The translations under genes were made by a program, and so were the position numbers. A stretch of DNA of 64,000 bases from Tilletiopsis washingtonensis (taxonomy: Eukaryota; Basidiomycota; Exobasidiomycetes; Entylomatales): positions 309,669-373,668 of the forward strand of contig NW_020311998.1 of the NCBI RefSeq assembly GCF_003144115.1. Reading direction: 5' to 3'. Of this stretch, positions 1-9,590 are shown in pieces. Within the stretch, counting starts at the first letter, position 1. Every line of letters begins with the position of its first letter. The notes under the pieces were generated by a model. It did no database searches. It was not told the DNA's origin and saw only the letters and a program-made list of their open reading frames with translations.

Positions 1-812
1 TGGCGACATGCCGCGAGCGGATCTCTGCTGCTCCAGCCTGCTGCGCGCTGCTGCAGCGGGCTGCTGCTCACGCTGTTCATCTGCGGCTGAGGCTGTGCCA
101 GCCTTAAATCAGAGAGTTGAGCTTCCTCAGCGGCAGCAAGGCGAAGGCAAATCTGCCGCAGACGAACAGGCACGCCGGGGACAGGAGCCTCGACGCCCAT
201 GCAACGGCCCGGCGCAACGGATGATCGCCCACTTTAGGGAGCGGAGGCGCAAGCCGCTAGAGCAAAGTAAGAGTCTAGTGCCCCTCGCGGGAAGCGGCTT
301 TCCCGGCCCGCAGCCGCTCCTCAAGTCCGCAGCGTGCATGCGGCAGCGCTGCAACACTCTCTGCGCCCCATCGAAGCCCTCGGGTGCTGCTGCTCTCGGG
401 CCGAGAAGGGCACTTCAGCCTTTGCCCTCCGTCAGTGCTCGGCGCAATCGGCGGCGTCGGCCCGCTGCGCCCGCACGAGAGACCCCAATTACGGGTTGCC
501 GCACGACGCACCCTCCGCCCAAGCTCCTCGGGAGTGCTGACGCCGCCGTCTCTGGCTCGCCTTGTGCCCAGACCCGACGGCGCGGGCATCACAGCAGCGA
601 AGATGCAGGAGAATCCGGAGCGCTAGACGCCCTCGCGATGCGGACCGCTCGAAAGCATAAGAAGCGCGCCTCTCGCCTCGTCTCCCCATCTTTCCCTCCA
701 TCTCCTCCTCTCCAGCTCTCCCACTCCCAGCCTTGCCTCTCTCACTCCCGCCTATCTCTCTACTCCACTCCCTACAACGACTCAAGCCCAGCGCACCAAG
801 CCACTCGCCGCC
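1..812. other. Intergenic region upstream of the secreted-protein gene
   Basis: I see no gene here. The long open frames are GC-driven and lack conserved protein features. From about 680 to 800 the + strand turns strongly pyrimidine-rich (C/T runs, CTCTC repeats) and leads directly into the ATG at 813, which looks like a typical fungal pyrimidine-rich promoter or leader. No TATA box stands out. Confidence 0.5.
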
Positions 813-1824
813 ATGCACTTCGCCAAGCTCCTCACGCTCGTCGCGCCCTTCGTCGCCGTCGTTGCTGCGCTGCCGCACGCCGGCTCGGAGCTGCAGACCC
901 GCGGCTACACCTACACGCCTGCCGACTGCACTGTGGGTCCATCGGGAGCATCAGCCTCTACTCTTCATACTGACTCCTCGCTCGTAGCCCATCTACGCCG
1001 TTGGCTCGGCAAACGCAAACCTTCAGCTCTCGGCAAAGGTCGATGTGCTGGGCGCCATCGACAGCCTGGCCGGTGCGCTGCAGGGCGTCGTCGCCGGCAT
1101 CACTGCCAAGGTCGATGTGGCCGTCCAGCAGACGGTCCACGACGCTGTGCTCGACGTCGAGTTGGCTCTGAAGGCGGCTGCCAGGTGAGTCGCATCCTCT
1201 GTCCGCTGCGTGGTGTTTGCTCACATGCCTCTTCGCACAGCGTTACGGCGACCATCAAGGCTCAGACCGAGGCTACGGTCAAGCTGACGGCTGCCGAGGT
1301 CGACGCGGCCGTCAAGCAGGCGCTCGCCGCCTCCATCGCGCAGATCAACGGCGTGCTCGCTGCTTCCATCAAGCTGCAGGGTGCGTGTTCTTGCCCCTCG
1401 CCGCCGTGTATCACCCTGCTCACTCTCTCTATCAGCTGTCCTGCGCGCCGACCTCGACGCCGCCTACGCGCAGATCTCGCAGTACATGTCCGCCATCACG
1501 CTCGACCTCACCACGCTCGTCGGCGGCTCGCTTGCCATCCTCGGCGACCTGCGCGTCCTCGCCGGCATTGCGACGATGCTCGGCGGCGCCGGCTGCGGCT
1601 GCGGCGGCTTTGCCGACACGCTCTACCTCAACCTGCGCCTCGACAACAACGTCGTGCCCGTCGTGTGCAACCTGCTCGGCTTCGTCGTCGGCCAGCTCGA
1701 GACGACGCTGCGCACGCTCCTGGCGCCGTTCGCCCTCAAGACGGGCGTCAAGCTCGGCGCGGGCCTGCAGATCAGCGCGGCGCTCAAGTCGACGCTGACT
1801 CTCCTCACCGGCACGTGGCACTAG
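813..1824 (+). CDS. Small secreted protein, Ala/Leu-rich, unknown function
   Basis: Four exons (813-932, 988-1184, 1241-1380, 1436-1824) give 281 aa. Junction phases agree and the introns are 55-56 nt with GTGGGT, GTGAGT and GTGCGT donors. Residues 1-20 form a clear signal peptide (MHFAKLLTLVAPFVAVVAAL), so the product should enter the secretory pathway. The mature part is low in cysteine apart from C39 just after the signal region, a CGCG cluster and a VVCN motif. It is rich in Ala, Val, Leu and Ile in a heptad-like pattern (repeated AKVDV and ITAKVDVAV segments), suggesting amphipathic helices. It loosely recalls hydrophobic surface-binding or other fungal secreted helical proteins, but I recognise no family. 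It could be a cell-wall protein or an effector. The start is chosen because it opens the signal peptide after a pyrimidine-rich leader. Confidence 0.75.
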
Positions 1825-2897
1825 AGGCACGGCTTCTCGCCTTCGCCGTCGCCCGTCTCTTATGTCTCCCACCCTCCGGTCACCTTATTCCCCCTCGCCG
1901 TCGCGCTCCTCTCGCCTCGGCCCCACCTTCTCCTTCTCCGCGCACGTGCACACACCCACGTAGCCGCCTCTCGGCCGCCCGCGAGTCGAGCGCCTGTCGC
2001 ACTCTAGACCACCCATAGATTGCACCCACTCAGCGCCGCTCCTCGCCCGCCCGGCTTCCTCGTCTCGGCATTGCAATCGTCATCTGTCTATCCCACCTTG
2101 GCGTGTGCATCTCGTGAGGTGTCGGCGAGAGTGTCGAGTATCATCGAGATGCAGGTGAAAGTGCTGCTTGCGTTGTCTGCTCCACTGCTTGCTCAACCCG
2201 CAGCGCCTTGTCGACACGTGCTGCGTCGCCGGTGATGAGCGGTGACTTCTCTGGCTCGCTGGCCCTCTGACTCGCTTAGCATGCCCCAGCGTCACTTCCT
2301 TCGCAGATGCGCAGCAGAATCAAGCCAGCAAGTCCAGCTCCTCCCTGGACCCGGCGCTCAACTTCTCGCCGCACAGCGCGCGTGGGATGCACGGTCGGCA
2401 CTGGGCGTCCAGGAGGCACTTTGCTGCGCCCACGACGCCGCCTCGCCGTGGGACCCTTGCACAGCCCATGCAGCTGCTTCTTCCAGTCAAGCACCGTCGC
2501 TCGAGCCACAGTCGAGCCAGCAAAGCTGGCTGGAGCTGTGGTACAGCATGCACGTGCGACTCTGCGGCTGTGCAAGATCTGCAGGCGGCAGCGAGACGCC
2601 AAGACGATGCACGGCGCGGCGCACGTCGCGGCGCGCTTGAGGTTGCGGGCAGCGGAGCGGCGGCACGACGGCTGCGGCGCACAGCCACGCCTCGCCCGCC
2701 TCCACGCTGCACAGCCAGCGGTCACTCTCAGGCACGCCGGCGAGGCGGTCACTTAAGAACGCCGACGAGGCCCGGGCACCTGCTTCCGCACCACACCTGC
2801 CTTCTCTCCGCAAACCGGCTTCAGCGCATCTCTCTCTGTCTTCAGCGCGCATCAACCTTCCTTCTCAGCAGCTCGCCCACACCACACCGCCGCAGCC
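1825..2897. other. Intergenic region, no gene seen
   Basis: About 1.07 kb between two same-strand genes. Short GC-driven open frames occur on both strands but none shows a recognisable domain, a plausible splice structure or a conserved motif. The last 100 bases before 2898 are C/T-rich (CTTCTCTCC, CTCTCTCTG) and probably form the leader of the next gene. Confidence 0.45.
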
Positions 2898-4067
2898 ATG
2901 GCCGACCAGATCGGCTCGATTCCCACCATCAATGGCAGCAGCGTCACCTTTCTCGCCGTCATCGCCGCGGCCGTCGTGCTGCTGATATTGATCTGGGTGG
3001 GCTGGTGCTGGTGAGTGTGAAGTGCGAGCAGCTGGGCGGGCGGAGAAGGGAGACCAGATGACGAGAGAAGGGCGCGGCCAGGGCTACGATGCCGCACAGC
3101 GTCTGTGCACGCGAAGAAGTGCGGCGCCGGTGCGGCCCTGTCTCTCGATGCTGGCGTATTGAGAGGGGGAGGGGGGTGCATCCTCTGCCTTGCATGCCGT
3201 CGCCTTACTGCAGCCCTGCGCTTCCTGCTGCAGAGAGCTGACCCCTCTCGCTCCAGCTGCAGGCGTCGTAGCAGGCGCAACCGTCTCACGCGCGCCAGCA
3301 AGGGCAACAACCTCAGCACCCTCCATCCCACACCGCACGCCGGCGGCAGTGGGCGGCGCGCCGGCTTTGCGCCGTTGGGCCAGCACGACGACGACGAGGC
3401 CTTCAATGCCGCACCTTCGCCGCGCGCCTCGCACGACATCGAGTACGCCAACCCCTACGCGCAGCGCTACGCCGGCTACGACGAGCCCGGCACGGCGCCC
3501 GGCCTCGGACGCGCCGCCTACCCGCCCGCGCCTGCTGCAGCGCCGTCTCAGCGCAGCTACGGCCACCAGCCGCAGCAGTCGAGCTACTCGCAGCCGCGGC
3601 GCGAAGAGGGCAGCCAGTACGAGGCCTACCCGCCGGCCGCCAGCCACAGCTACGCCGGTAGCACGGCGCCGTACGGCAGCAGCGCGCCCGACAGCACCGG
3701 CTACGTGCCGCCGCCGAGCTCGGCCAGCGTGCGCCAGGGCTCGCAGCTGTCCTCGCCCACTGCTGCACCCTCGGTGCCGCACTCGCATCAACATCTGGCG
3801 CACGCCAAGGCGACGGACGCGTCTGCCTACCCTACAACACGCGCAGGCGAGAGCTCAGCAGCGCCGTACGACTCGTACTCTGCAGCGCGCTCGTCCTCGG
3901 CCGCACACGCACCGCAGCAGCCGTACCCTGCCGCAGGCAGCAGCAGCATGCCGGCAGCACCGTACGCTGCCGGCCCGACGTCGCCCATGACCGACGCGCC
4001 GCCGCCGGAGTACGACTTTACGACGGGCGCCGCCGCCTCGGGCGACCGCAAGCAGGGCCTGCACTAG
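2898..4067 (+). CDS. Single-pass membrane protein with PPxY motif, RCR-like
   Basis: Two exons (2898-3010, 3263-4067) encode 305 aa. The 252-nt intron splits a Trp codon and restores frame exactly. A short N-terminal lumenal part (residues 1-16) is followed by one membrane segment (about 17-38, ending WVGWCW) and a strongly basic stop-transfer patch (RRSRRNR). The remaining ~260 residues are a disordered cytosolic tail rich in Ala, Ser, Pro, Tyr and Gln with many PY/YA pairs. Residues 285-288 are PPEY, a PPxY motif that WW domains of Rsp5/NEDD4 ubiquitin ligases bind. This architecture (tiny N-terminus, one TM, basic patch, C-terminal PPxY) is that of the fungal RCR (resistance to Congo red) adaptors, which act in cell-wall and endosomal sorting. 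The family call is inference; the topology and motif are seen directly. Confidence 0.7.
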
Positions 4068-4468
4068 ATGTCCGCGTTCCTCTCCCGACCCCGTCTCTGA
4101 TCTCCGGCCCGACCAGTATATGATTCCCGCGCTAATGCATCGATGCGACATGCACCTCGGGCGAGACTGTGATCGGCGAGAGCTGTATTGCGGAAACGGA
4201 ACGGATCAGGCAGAAGTGGTGGAGGTAAGATTACACAGATGGGGCGTGAGGGACATGGGCACATGAGGGAGATTAAGAACGTCTTGCTTCGAGCCCCGTT
4301 TTGGTGATGCGGAGAGCCGGAGAGGGGGAGCAAGCGAGCGACACGTCACGGTACAAGCCCTTGAGGAACGAAGAAGTGAGAGAGAGCCTGGGTCCGAGAA
4401 ACGAAGGTGTGTGTGTGTCGAGCGAGGGCGGACGACATCCTGAGAGAGGCGTGAAGGAGCCTCTCCCT
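4068..4468. other. Convergent intergenic region
   Basis: Four hundred bases between the 3' ends of the RCR-like gene (+) and the helicase (-). A short GTGTGTGTG run lies near 4408. I see no gene; it probably holds both 3' UTRs. Confidence 0.5.
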
Positions 4469-6931
4469 CTAAGGGAAGTCGTCGCCGCCCGAGTTGCGGC
4501 TGCCGAAGCGCGAGCCGCCGCGCGAGTTGCCAAAGCGGTCGCCGCCGCGCGCACCGCCGCCGAAGCGGTCGGCGCCCGAGGCGCCAAAGCGCGACGAGCC
4601 GCCGCGGTCCTCGCCGAAGCGAGAGCCGCCGCTGCTGCCCTCGTCGCTGAAGCGCGAGCTGCCGCCCGAGTAGCTGTCACGCCCGCCCGCGTAGCTGTCG
4701 CGTCCGCCGAAGCTGCCTCGTCCGCCGCGGCTCGAGCCGCCGAAGCCGCCACGGCCGCCGCGCGCCGCCTGGTATCCGCCATGGCCGCGCTCGCTGTTGT
4801 AGCTGCTGCCGGAGCTGCCGAATCTGGAACGGCCGCCGCCACTCCGGCCTCCCGACCTGACGCCGAGCTTCTGCAGGAAGGACGGACTGAGATACGGCGC
4901 CTCGGGCATGCCCATCGCGTCGGTGGCCCACGACTTGAGGCCGTCAATGACGCCCTCCTTGCTGATGCGCAGGTCGTTGGACCGCCCGATGTAGAAGCCG
5001 AGCTGCGACATGAAGCACTCTTCAATCTCCAGCGGGTCCAGCGAGGCCACGACGGCCTCGACGGCGGCGTCGAGCTGCTCAGTGACGCTGCTCTGCATCT
5101 CGCCCTGCGGGGCGAAGCGCGAGGCGTACGCAATGCGCTCCGGCTTTGGCGTCGAGCCGCCAAAGCGGCCGCGTGCCTTGTTCTCGCGGCCGATGCCGCG
5201 CGGCGGCGGGTTGTGCATGAGGTGCAGCACGTCCGCCGGCACGATGGACGACGGGTCCGCGTCGTACGAGGCCGCCAGCTTGGCCAGCTCCGTCTCGAGA
5301 GCCGCGACGCTCATCTGCTGCACGGGCAGGTCGCGCACCATCTCGAGCATGCCCGCCTCCCAGTCCAGCAGCACAATGTCGCCGCGGCCATCCTTGCCGG
5401 CACGGCCCGTGCGGCCGATGCGGTGGATGTACTGGTCGCCGCTGCCCGGCGCGCCCACCTGGATCACGCGCGTCGTGCCCGGGTAGTCGACGCCGCGCGC
5501 CGACACGTCCGACGAGACGAGGATGGCAGCGCCGCCCTGGTCGTACCGGAAGGCGTCGGAGGCCTGGGTGCGTTGCCGCTGGTCCTTCTTCGAGTGGATG
5601 TCGTAGACGTGCGTGCCGCGGCCGCTCGCCGGCATCGCGGCCAGAATGCGCGGGTCAGTGAAGACGCGCGTGAGCAGCCGCGTGAGCGCCGTCGTTGGCG
5701 CAAAGACGATGATCTTGCTCTTGCCCGGGTTACTGAGCTGGTCGTGGGCCACAAGGCGCATGGTGTGCTTCAGCTGGTCGGCCGGCGACTCGAGTACAGT
5801 GGCGAACTGCGGGATGCGCTTGTGCACGTTCTCCTCGCCCGCCGGCACGCAGTCGACGAAGCGGTGATTCGGCGCAAGCGTGAGCTTCGTCACATCGCGG
5901 ATCTCGCGCGAGACGGTGGCGCTGAAGAGCATCGTGTTGCGCTGCGACGTCGGCGGCAGGAAGTCGGTGATGGCCTTGATGTCGTCGCGGAAGCCCATCT
6001 CGAGGAGCGTATCGGCCTCGTCGAGCACAAGCGTCTCGCATGCCAGCATGGCCTCACGGATCATCTTGTCATCGTTCATCAGGTCAAGCGCGCGGCCGGG
6101 CGTGGCGACGACGATGTCGGGGCGGCCGCGGCGCCACTCGCTCAGCTGGCGCGAGCGTGACTCGCCGCCGACGAGGAGGTGCACGCCGAAGCCCTTGTGG
6201 TGCGACGTCAGCTTCGTTGCCTCGGCAGCGATCTGCGACGCGAGCTCGCGCGTGGGCGAGAGGATAAGGGTGCCGACGGTGTTGCTCGTGTACTGACGCG
6301 CCACCTCTTGCCGGCCGTGCTTGTCGAGCGCGGCAAAGTCCAGGTCCGGGCGGTGGCGGTCGAGCACGCGCTGCCAGGCGGGCGAGAAGCGGCCGCGCTC
6401 GACGTTGTAGATGGCCGCCACGCGCGCCTCGACGGCCGGCGTGAGGAAGGCAATCGTCTTGCCCGTGCCGGTGCGCGCCTTGACGAGCATGTCACGGCCC
6501 TTGCCGTCGCTCATCGTGCCGCCGACGCTCTCGGCGAGCTCGGGCAGCAGGTGCAGCACGGCCTCCTGCACGTCCGACATGCGCTCGTAGCCAAACGGCG
6601 ACACGGCGAGCGCCTTCCACGTCGAGTAGTCGAGGTGCGGCTTGAGCGAGGCAAACGTGGCGTCGCGCGGCGGCACGGGCTTGCCGTCGGCGCTCAGGTT
6701 CTCGTCGGCCGGCGGCGCCGGCTCGCTCTGGGCCACCGCGGCTGCCAGGCCGGCTTCAGCACGGCGTGCCGAGGTGGAGAAGGCCAGCATGCTGGCACGC
6801 AGCGCACTTGGCGCGGCAGGGGCCAGTGCGCGGACGGGCAGCGCAGCGACACGGCCGGCGGCGGTGAGGCCGAAGGCGGCGCTGCGCGGCGCACTGCGCA
6901 GGGCAGCGCCGAGGGCGCGGCGGGGCAGCAT
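4469..6931 (-). CDS. MSS116: Mitochondrial DEAD-box RNA helicase, Mss116-like
   Basis: Single exon, 820 aa. Residues 1-60 are rich in Arg, Ala and Ser with no acidic residue before about position 58, a typical mitochondrial presequence, ending near FSTSARR. The helicase core carries every expected motif in order: ARTGTGKT (motif I, about 152-159), PTRELASQI (Ia), TPGR (Ib), DEAD (II), SAT (III), IIVFAPT (IV), SARGVDYPG (V) and HRIGRTGRAG (VI). After the core comes the Mss116-type C-terminal extension (FYIGRSNDLRISKEGVIDGL), then a roughly 130-residue Gly/Arg/Ser/Phe-rich tail with SRFG and RGG-like repeats that should bind RNA. The family unfolds group I and II intron RNAs and supports mitochondrial translation. 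The gene shares a 397-bp divergent promoter region with PWP1. The lack of introns stands out among these intron-rich neighbours. Confidence 0.93.
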   Translation of the reverse strand: MLPRRALGAALRSAPRSAAFGLTAAGRVAALPVRALAPAAPSALRASMLAFSTSARRAEAGLAAAVAQSEPAPPADENLSADGKPVPPRDATFASLKPHLDYSTWKALAVSPFGYERMSDVQEAVLHLLPELAESVGGTMSDGKGRDMLVKARTGTGKTIAFLTPAVEARVAAIYNVERGRFSPAWQRVLDRHRPDLDFAALDKHGRQEVARQYTSNTVGTLILSPTRELASQIAAEATKLTSHHKGFGVHLLVGGESRSRQLSEWRRGRPDIVVATPGRALDLMNDDKMIREAMLACETLVLDEADTLLEMGFRDDIKAITDFLPPTSQRNTMLFSATVSREIRDVTKLTLAPNHRFVDCVPAGEENVHKRIPQFATVLESPADQLKHTMRLVAHDQLSNPGKSKIIVFAPTTALTRLLTRVFTDPRILAAMPASGRGTHVYDIHSKKDQRQRTQASDAFRYDQGGAAILVSSDVSARGVDYPGTTRVIQVGAPGSGDQYIHRIGRTGRAGKDGRGDIVLLDWEAGMLEMVRDLPVQQMSVAALETELAKLAASYDADPSSIVPADVLHLMHNPPPRGIGRENKARGRFGGSTPKPERIAYASRFAPQGEMQSSVTEQLDAAVEAVVASLDPLEIEECFMSQLGFYIGRSNDLRISKEGVIDGLKSWATDAMGMPEAPYLSPSFLQKLGVRSGGRSGGGRSRFGSSGSSYNSERGHGGYQAARGGRGGFGGSSRGGRGSFGGRDSYAGGRDSYSGGSSRFSDEGSSGGSRFGEDRGGSSRFGASGADRFGGGARGGDRFGNSRGGSRFGSRNSGGDDFP

Positions 6932-7328
6932 GCTGGGAGAGGGCGCGGCGGAGAGAAGCCGGAGCCAGAAACGGAGCCGGAAGGGGAGGGAGAGGAAAGG
7001 GAGAGGGAAGAGGTCGGACCGGAGGAGGCAGGGTCGTGGCGAGAAGCAGCAGCTGCGCCGTCAGCACAGCAGCACAAGAAGCTCTTGGCCGCGCAGACGC
7101 GAATACAACGCGCCTGCTCGCACGCATCCTTCTGTATTCCCCGCCGTTGTCAGCGCTTCGCGTTCTTGTATTCGCATCCAAATTTTTCAGCCGAGCTCGT
7201 CCGACTTGCGAGCTCCACCGCGCCGCGCGTCTCGCACGAGAGAATTTTGGCAGAGCGCGCCTCAGAACCGCCCCAGCGCCGCTGCTTCTTCGCGCTGCTC
7301 TCCATCACTCCACCGAGCCACCCTTACC
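6932..7328. promoter_or_regulatory. Divergent promoter region, MSS116-like / PWP1
   Basis: The two ATGs (6931 on -, 7329 on +) are 397 bases apart and no other gene fits between. The stretch contains a purine-rich block on + (about 6955-7030, GGAGAGGGAGAGG-like), the complement of a pyrimidine-rich leader for the helicase. Around 7140-7260 it is more AT-rich (CAAATTTTTCAG, GAGAATTTTGG). Both genes act in RNA metabolism, so shared control is plausible but not shown. Confidence 0.45.
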
Positions 7329-9341
7329 ATGATCTCTGCCGCAGCCTGGATCGCACGCGGCAAGGCGCGCCAGCACCCGGCCAAGTACGCCGTCGACGAC
7401 GCCGAGCTGGCGCGTGTCGCGGCGCTGGCGAACCTGCAGTTCGACGACGCAAAGGCCACCCTGCATGCCGCGCAGATGCAGATGGCCGGCGACGGGCCCG
7501 AGGGCGACTGGCGCGACGACGACGACGAGAGCGGCAGCGAGGCGGGCGACGCCGGCATGGACGATGCACCGGCAGTCGCGGCGGCCAAGCCCGACAGCAA
7601 CGATCCCGACGACCTCAGCCGCTACAACCTCGACACGTACGACGACGAGCCGGTCGCGTCGACGACGGGCCCGTTCAGCAACATCAAGGGCCTGCAGTAC
7701 TACCGCAACAACGACGAGGACCCGTACATCACGCTCAAGGATGTGAGTGTGCTGTGTGAGCGCTGCAGGTGCTGGGCCGGCTGCTGATGCCCTCGCCAGG
7801 ACAACGCAGACGAGGAGGAGGAGCGGCAAGAGCTCGAGGTGCTGCCGTCGGACAACCTCATCGTGTGTGCCAAGACCGAGGACGACGTGTCGCTGCTGGA
7901 GTGCTACGTGTATGCGTCGGGCGACTCGAACCTCTACGTGCACCACGACCTCATGCTGCCCTCGTTCCCGCTCGCGCTCGAGTGGCTCGACTACGCGCCC
8001 GCCGGCGGGCCCGCAGCCGCGGCAGACCAGAACAGCGCGCAGAAGCACGGCAACTACATTGCCGTGGGCACGATGGACCCGGAGATTGAGGTGTGGAGCA
8101 TGGACACCGTCGAGGGCCTGTACCCGGATGCCATTCTCGGCAGCCGGGAACGGACAAAGGACCTGGGCACCCAGATGAGCGGCACCGGCAAGAAGAGTGA
8201 GTCTGGCGTGGCGTCTCTCGTGTAGCAGCTGCTGAGATGCATGTCTTGCGCAGAGCGGCGCATCCCGAAGAAGCGCGTCGCCAATGCAGACTACCACGTC
8301 GATGCCGTGCTGGGCCTCTCGTGGAACCGCACAGCGCGCAACCTCCTCGCGTCTGCTAGTGCCGACTGCACTGTGAAGCTCTGGGACCTCTCTCGCGCAC
8401 CAACAGGCGACGGCGAGGGCACGTACGCGCTGCGCAGCTTCGACAAGATCCACACGGACAAGGTGCAGAGCGTCGCATGGAACACGTCGGGCGCCAACGG
8501 CGGCCAGCCGAGCGTGCTGCTCAGTGGCTCGTACGACAAGACGATGCGCGTCTTTGACACGCGGAGCCCGGACGTCGGCGTCGTGGCGCGCGTGGCGGCC
8601 GACGTGGAGGCGGTGCGGTGGAATCCGTGGCGCGAGCACAACTTTATGGTGAGTTTTTGGCGCGTCAGACATGCTTGTGGGATATGCGCTGTCGAGCTGC
8701 TGCACCGCAGCGCCGTGCTCACGCGCTCTTGCCAGGCCTCGTTCGAGGACGGCCTCGTACAGTCCTTCGACGCACGCATGCTCTCGTCCGCCGCCTCGCC
8801 GCCTGCCGTCACCTCGACGCTCTTCACGCTCTCGGCACACACCGGCGCATGCACGAGCCTCGACATCAGCCCACACATTCCCGGCTGCATCGTGACTGGC
8901 GGCGATGACCGCACGGTGAAGCTGTGGAGCATCGCGGAGGAGGGCGAGGCGCAGAAGCCGAAGAGCATCAGCATGGTCGCCAGCCGCGATCTTGATGCTG
9001 TGAGTAGAGATCGAAAAGCGGCAGCGCGGCTCAGCTGACACCCTACGCACACACAGGGCAAGATCTTCAGCGCCACCTTCTCGCCCAACGACGCGCTCAC
9101 GCTGGCCGTGGCGGGCAGCAACGGCACGCTGCGCATCTGGGATGCCCTCTCCAACGTCGGCGTGCGCAAAACATTCGGCGACCGCCTGCGTGCCATGCCT
9201 GCCGAGCTGGCGCCGAGCCTGGACGCAGAGACGCGCGGCGACGGCGTCGTCATGCTGGCGGATGAGGGCAGCGAGGCGAGCGATGACGACGACGAGCCGC
9301 TGCCTGCCGACGCGGAGGGAGACGTGGCCATGGAGGAATAG
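7329..9341 (+). CDS. PWP1: Periodic tryptophan protein 1, WD40 ribosome biogenesis factor
   Basis: Five exons (7329-7742, 7800-8196, 8254-8648, 8736-8999, 9057-9341) give 584 aa with consistent phases. The N-terminus ISAAAWIARGKARQHPAKY followed by acidic stretches, and GPFSNIKGLQYYRNNDEDPY, are PWP1 hallmarks. The WD40 repeats include LLASASADCTVKLWD, LLSGSYDKTMRVFDTR, IVTGGDDRTVKLWS and LAVAGSNGTLRIWDAL. The protein ends in an acidic tail (EASDDDDEPL). PWP1 acts in the nucleolus in 60S ribosomal subunit assembly and rDNA transcription. The start is the first ATG in frame with the conserved N-terminus. Introns are 57-87 nt with GTGAGT donors. Confidence 0.93.
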
Positions 9342-9590
9342 AGGCCTTACACTGCGTAGCACGAGAAAGAGAGGGAGAGCGGGGCGGGGCGAGGCAATGA
9401 CTTTCGTTGCGTGCTAGATCGTGACGGGTCTACATGAGGGGCATCTCGCCAGGAGAGCAAGGCTGCAGGCCAGCTGGCAGACGTGATAGGTGAGGGGCCG
9501 CGCTGGGCACATGAATAATCGAAGGTGGCGGGTCGCTGAGCAGGAAAGGAAGCAGCAGGGCGACGTGTCCTCGGAAGGAGAAGGGCGCAC
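9342..9590. other. Convergent intergenic region
   Basis: Short stretch between the stop of PWP1 (+) and the stop of the DMATS gene (-). It contains nothing recognisable beyond probable 3' UTRs. Confidence 0.5.

Noticed and set aside
8-973. A 321-residue open frame at the window start
   Set aside because: No conserved segment; overlaps the signal-peptide exon in another frame and has a low-complexity Arg/Ser/Ala composition.
4301-6160. A 619-residue open frame on + opposite the DEAD-box helicase
   Set aside because: Its composition (Ala/Arg/Glu repeats) simply mirrors the codon bias of the helicase on the other strand; it has no domain and no independent promoter space.
7305-9362. A 685-residue open frame on - opposite PWP1
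   Set aside because: Runs through both exons and introns of PWP1 with a His/Arg/Val-rich shadow composition and no motifs.
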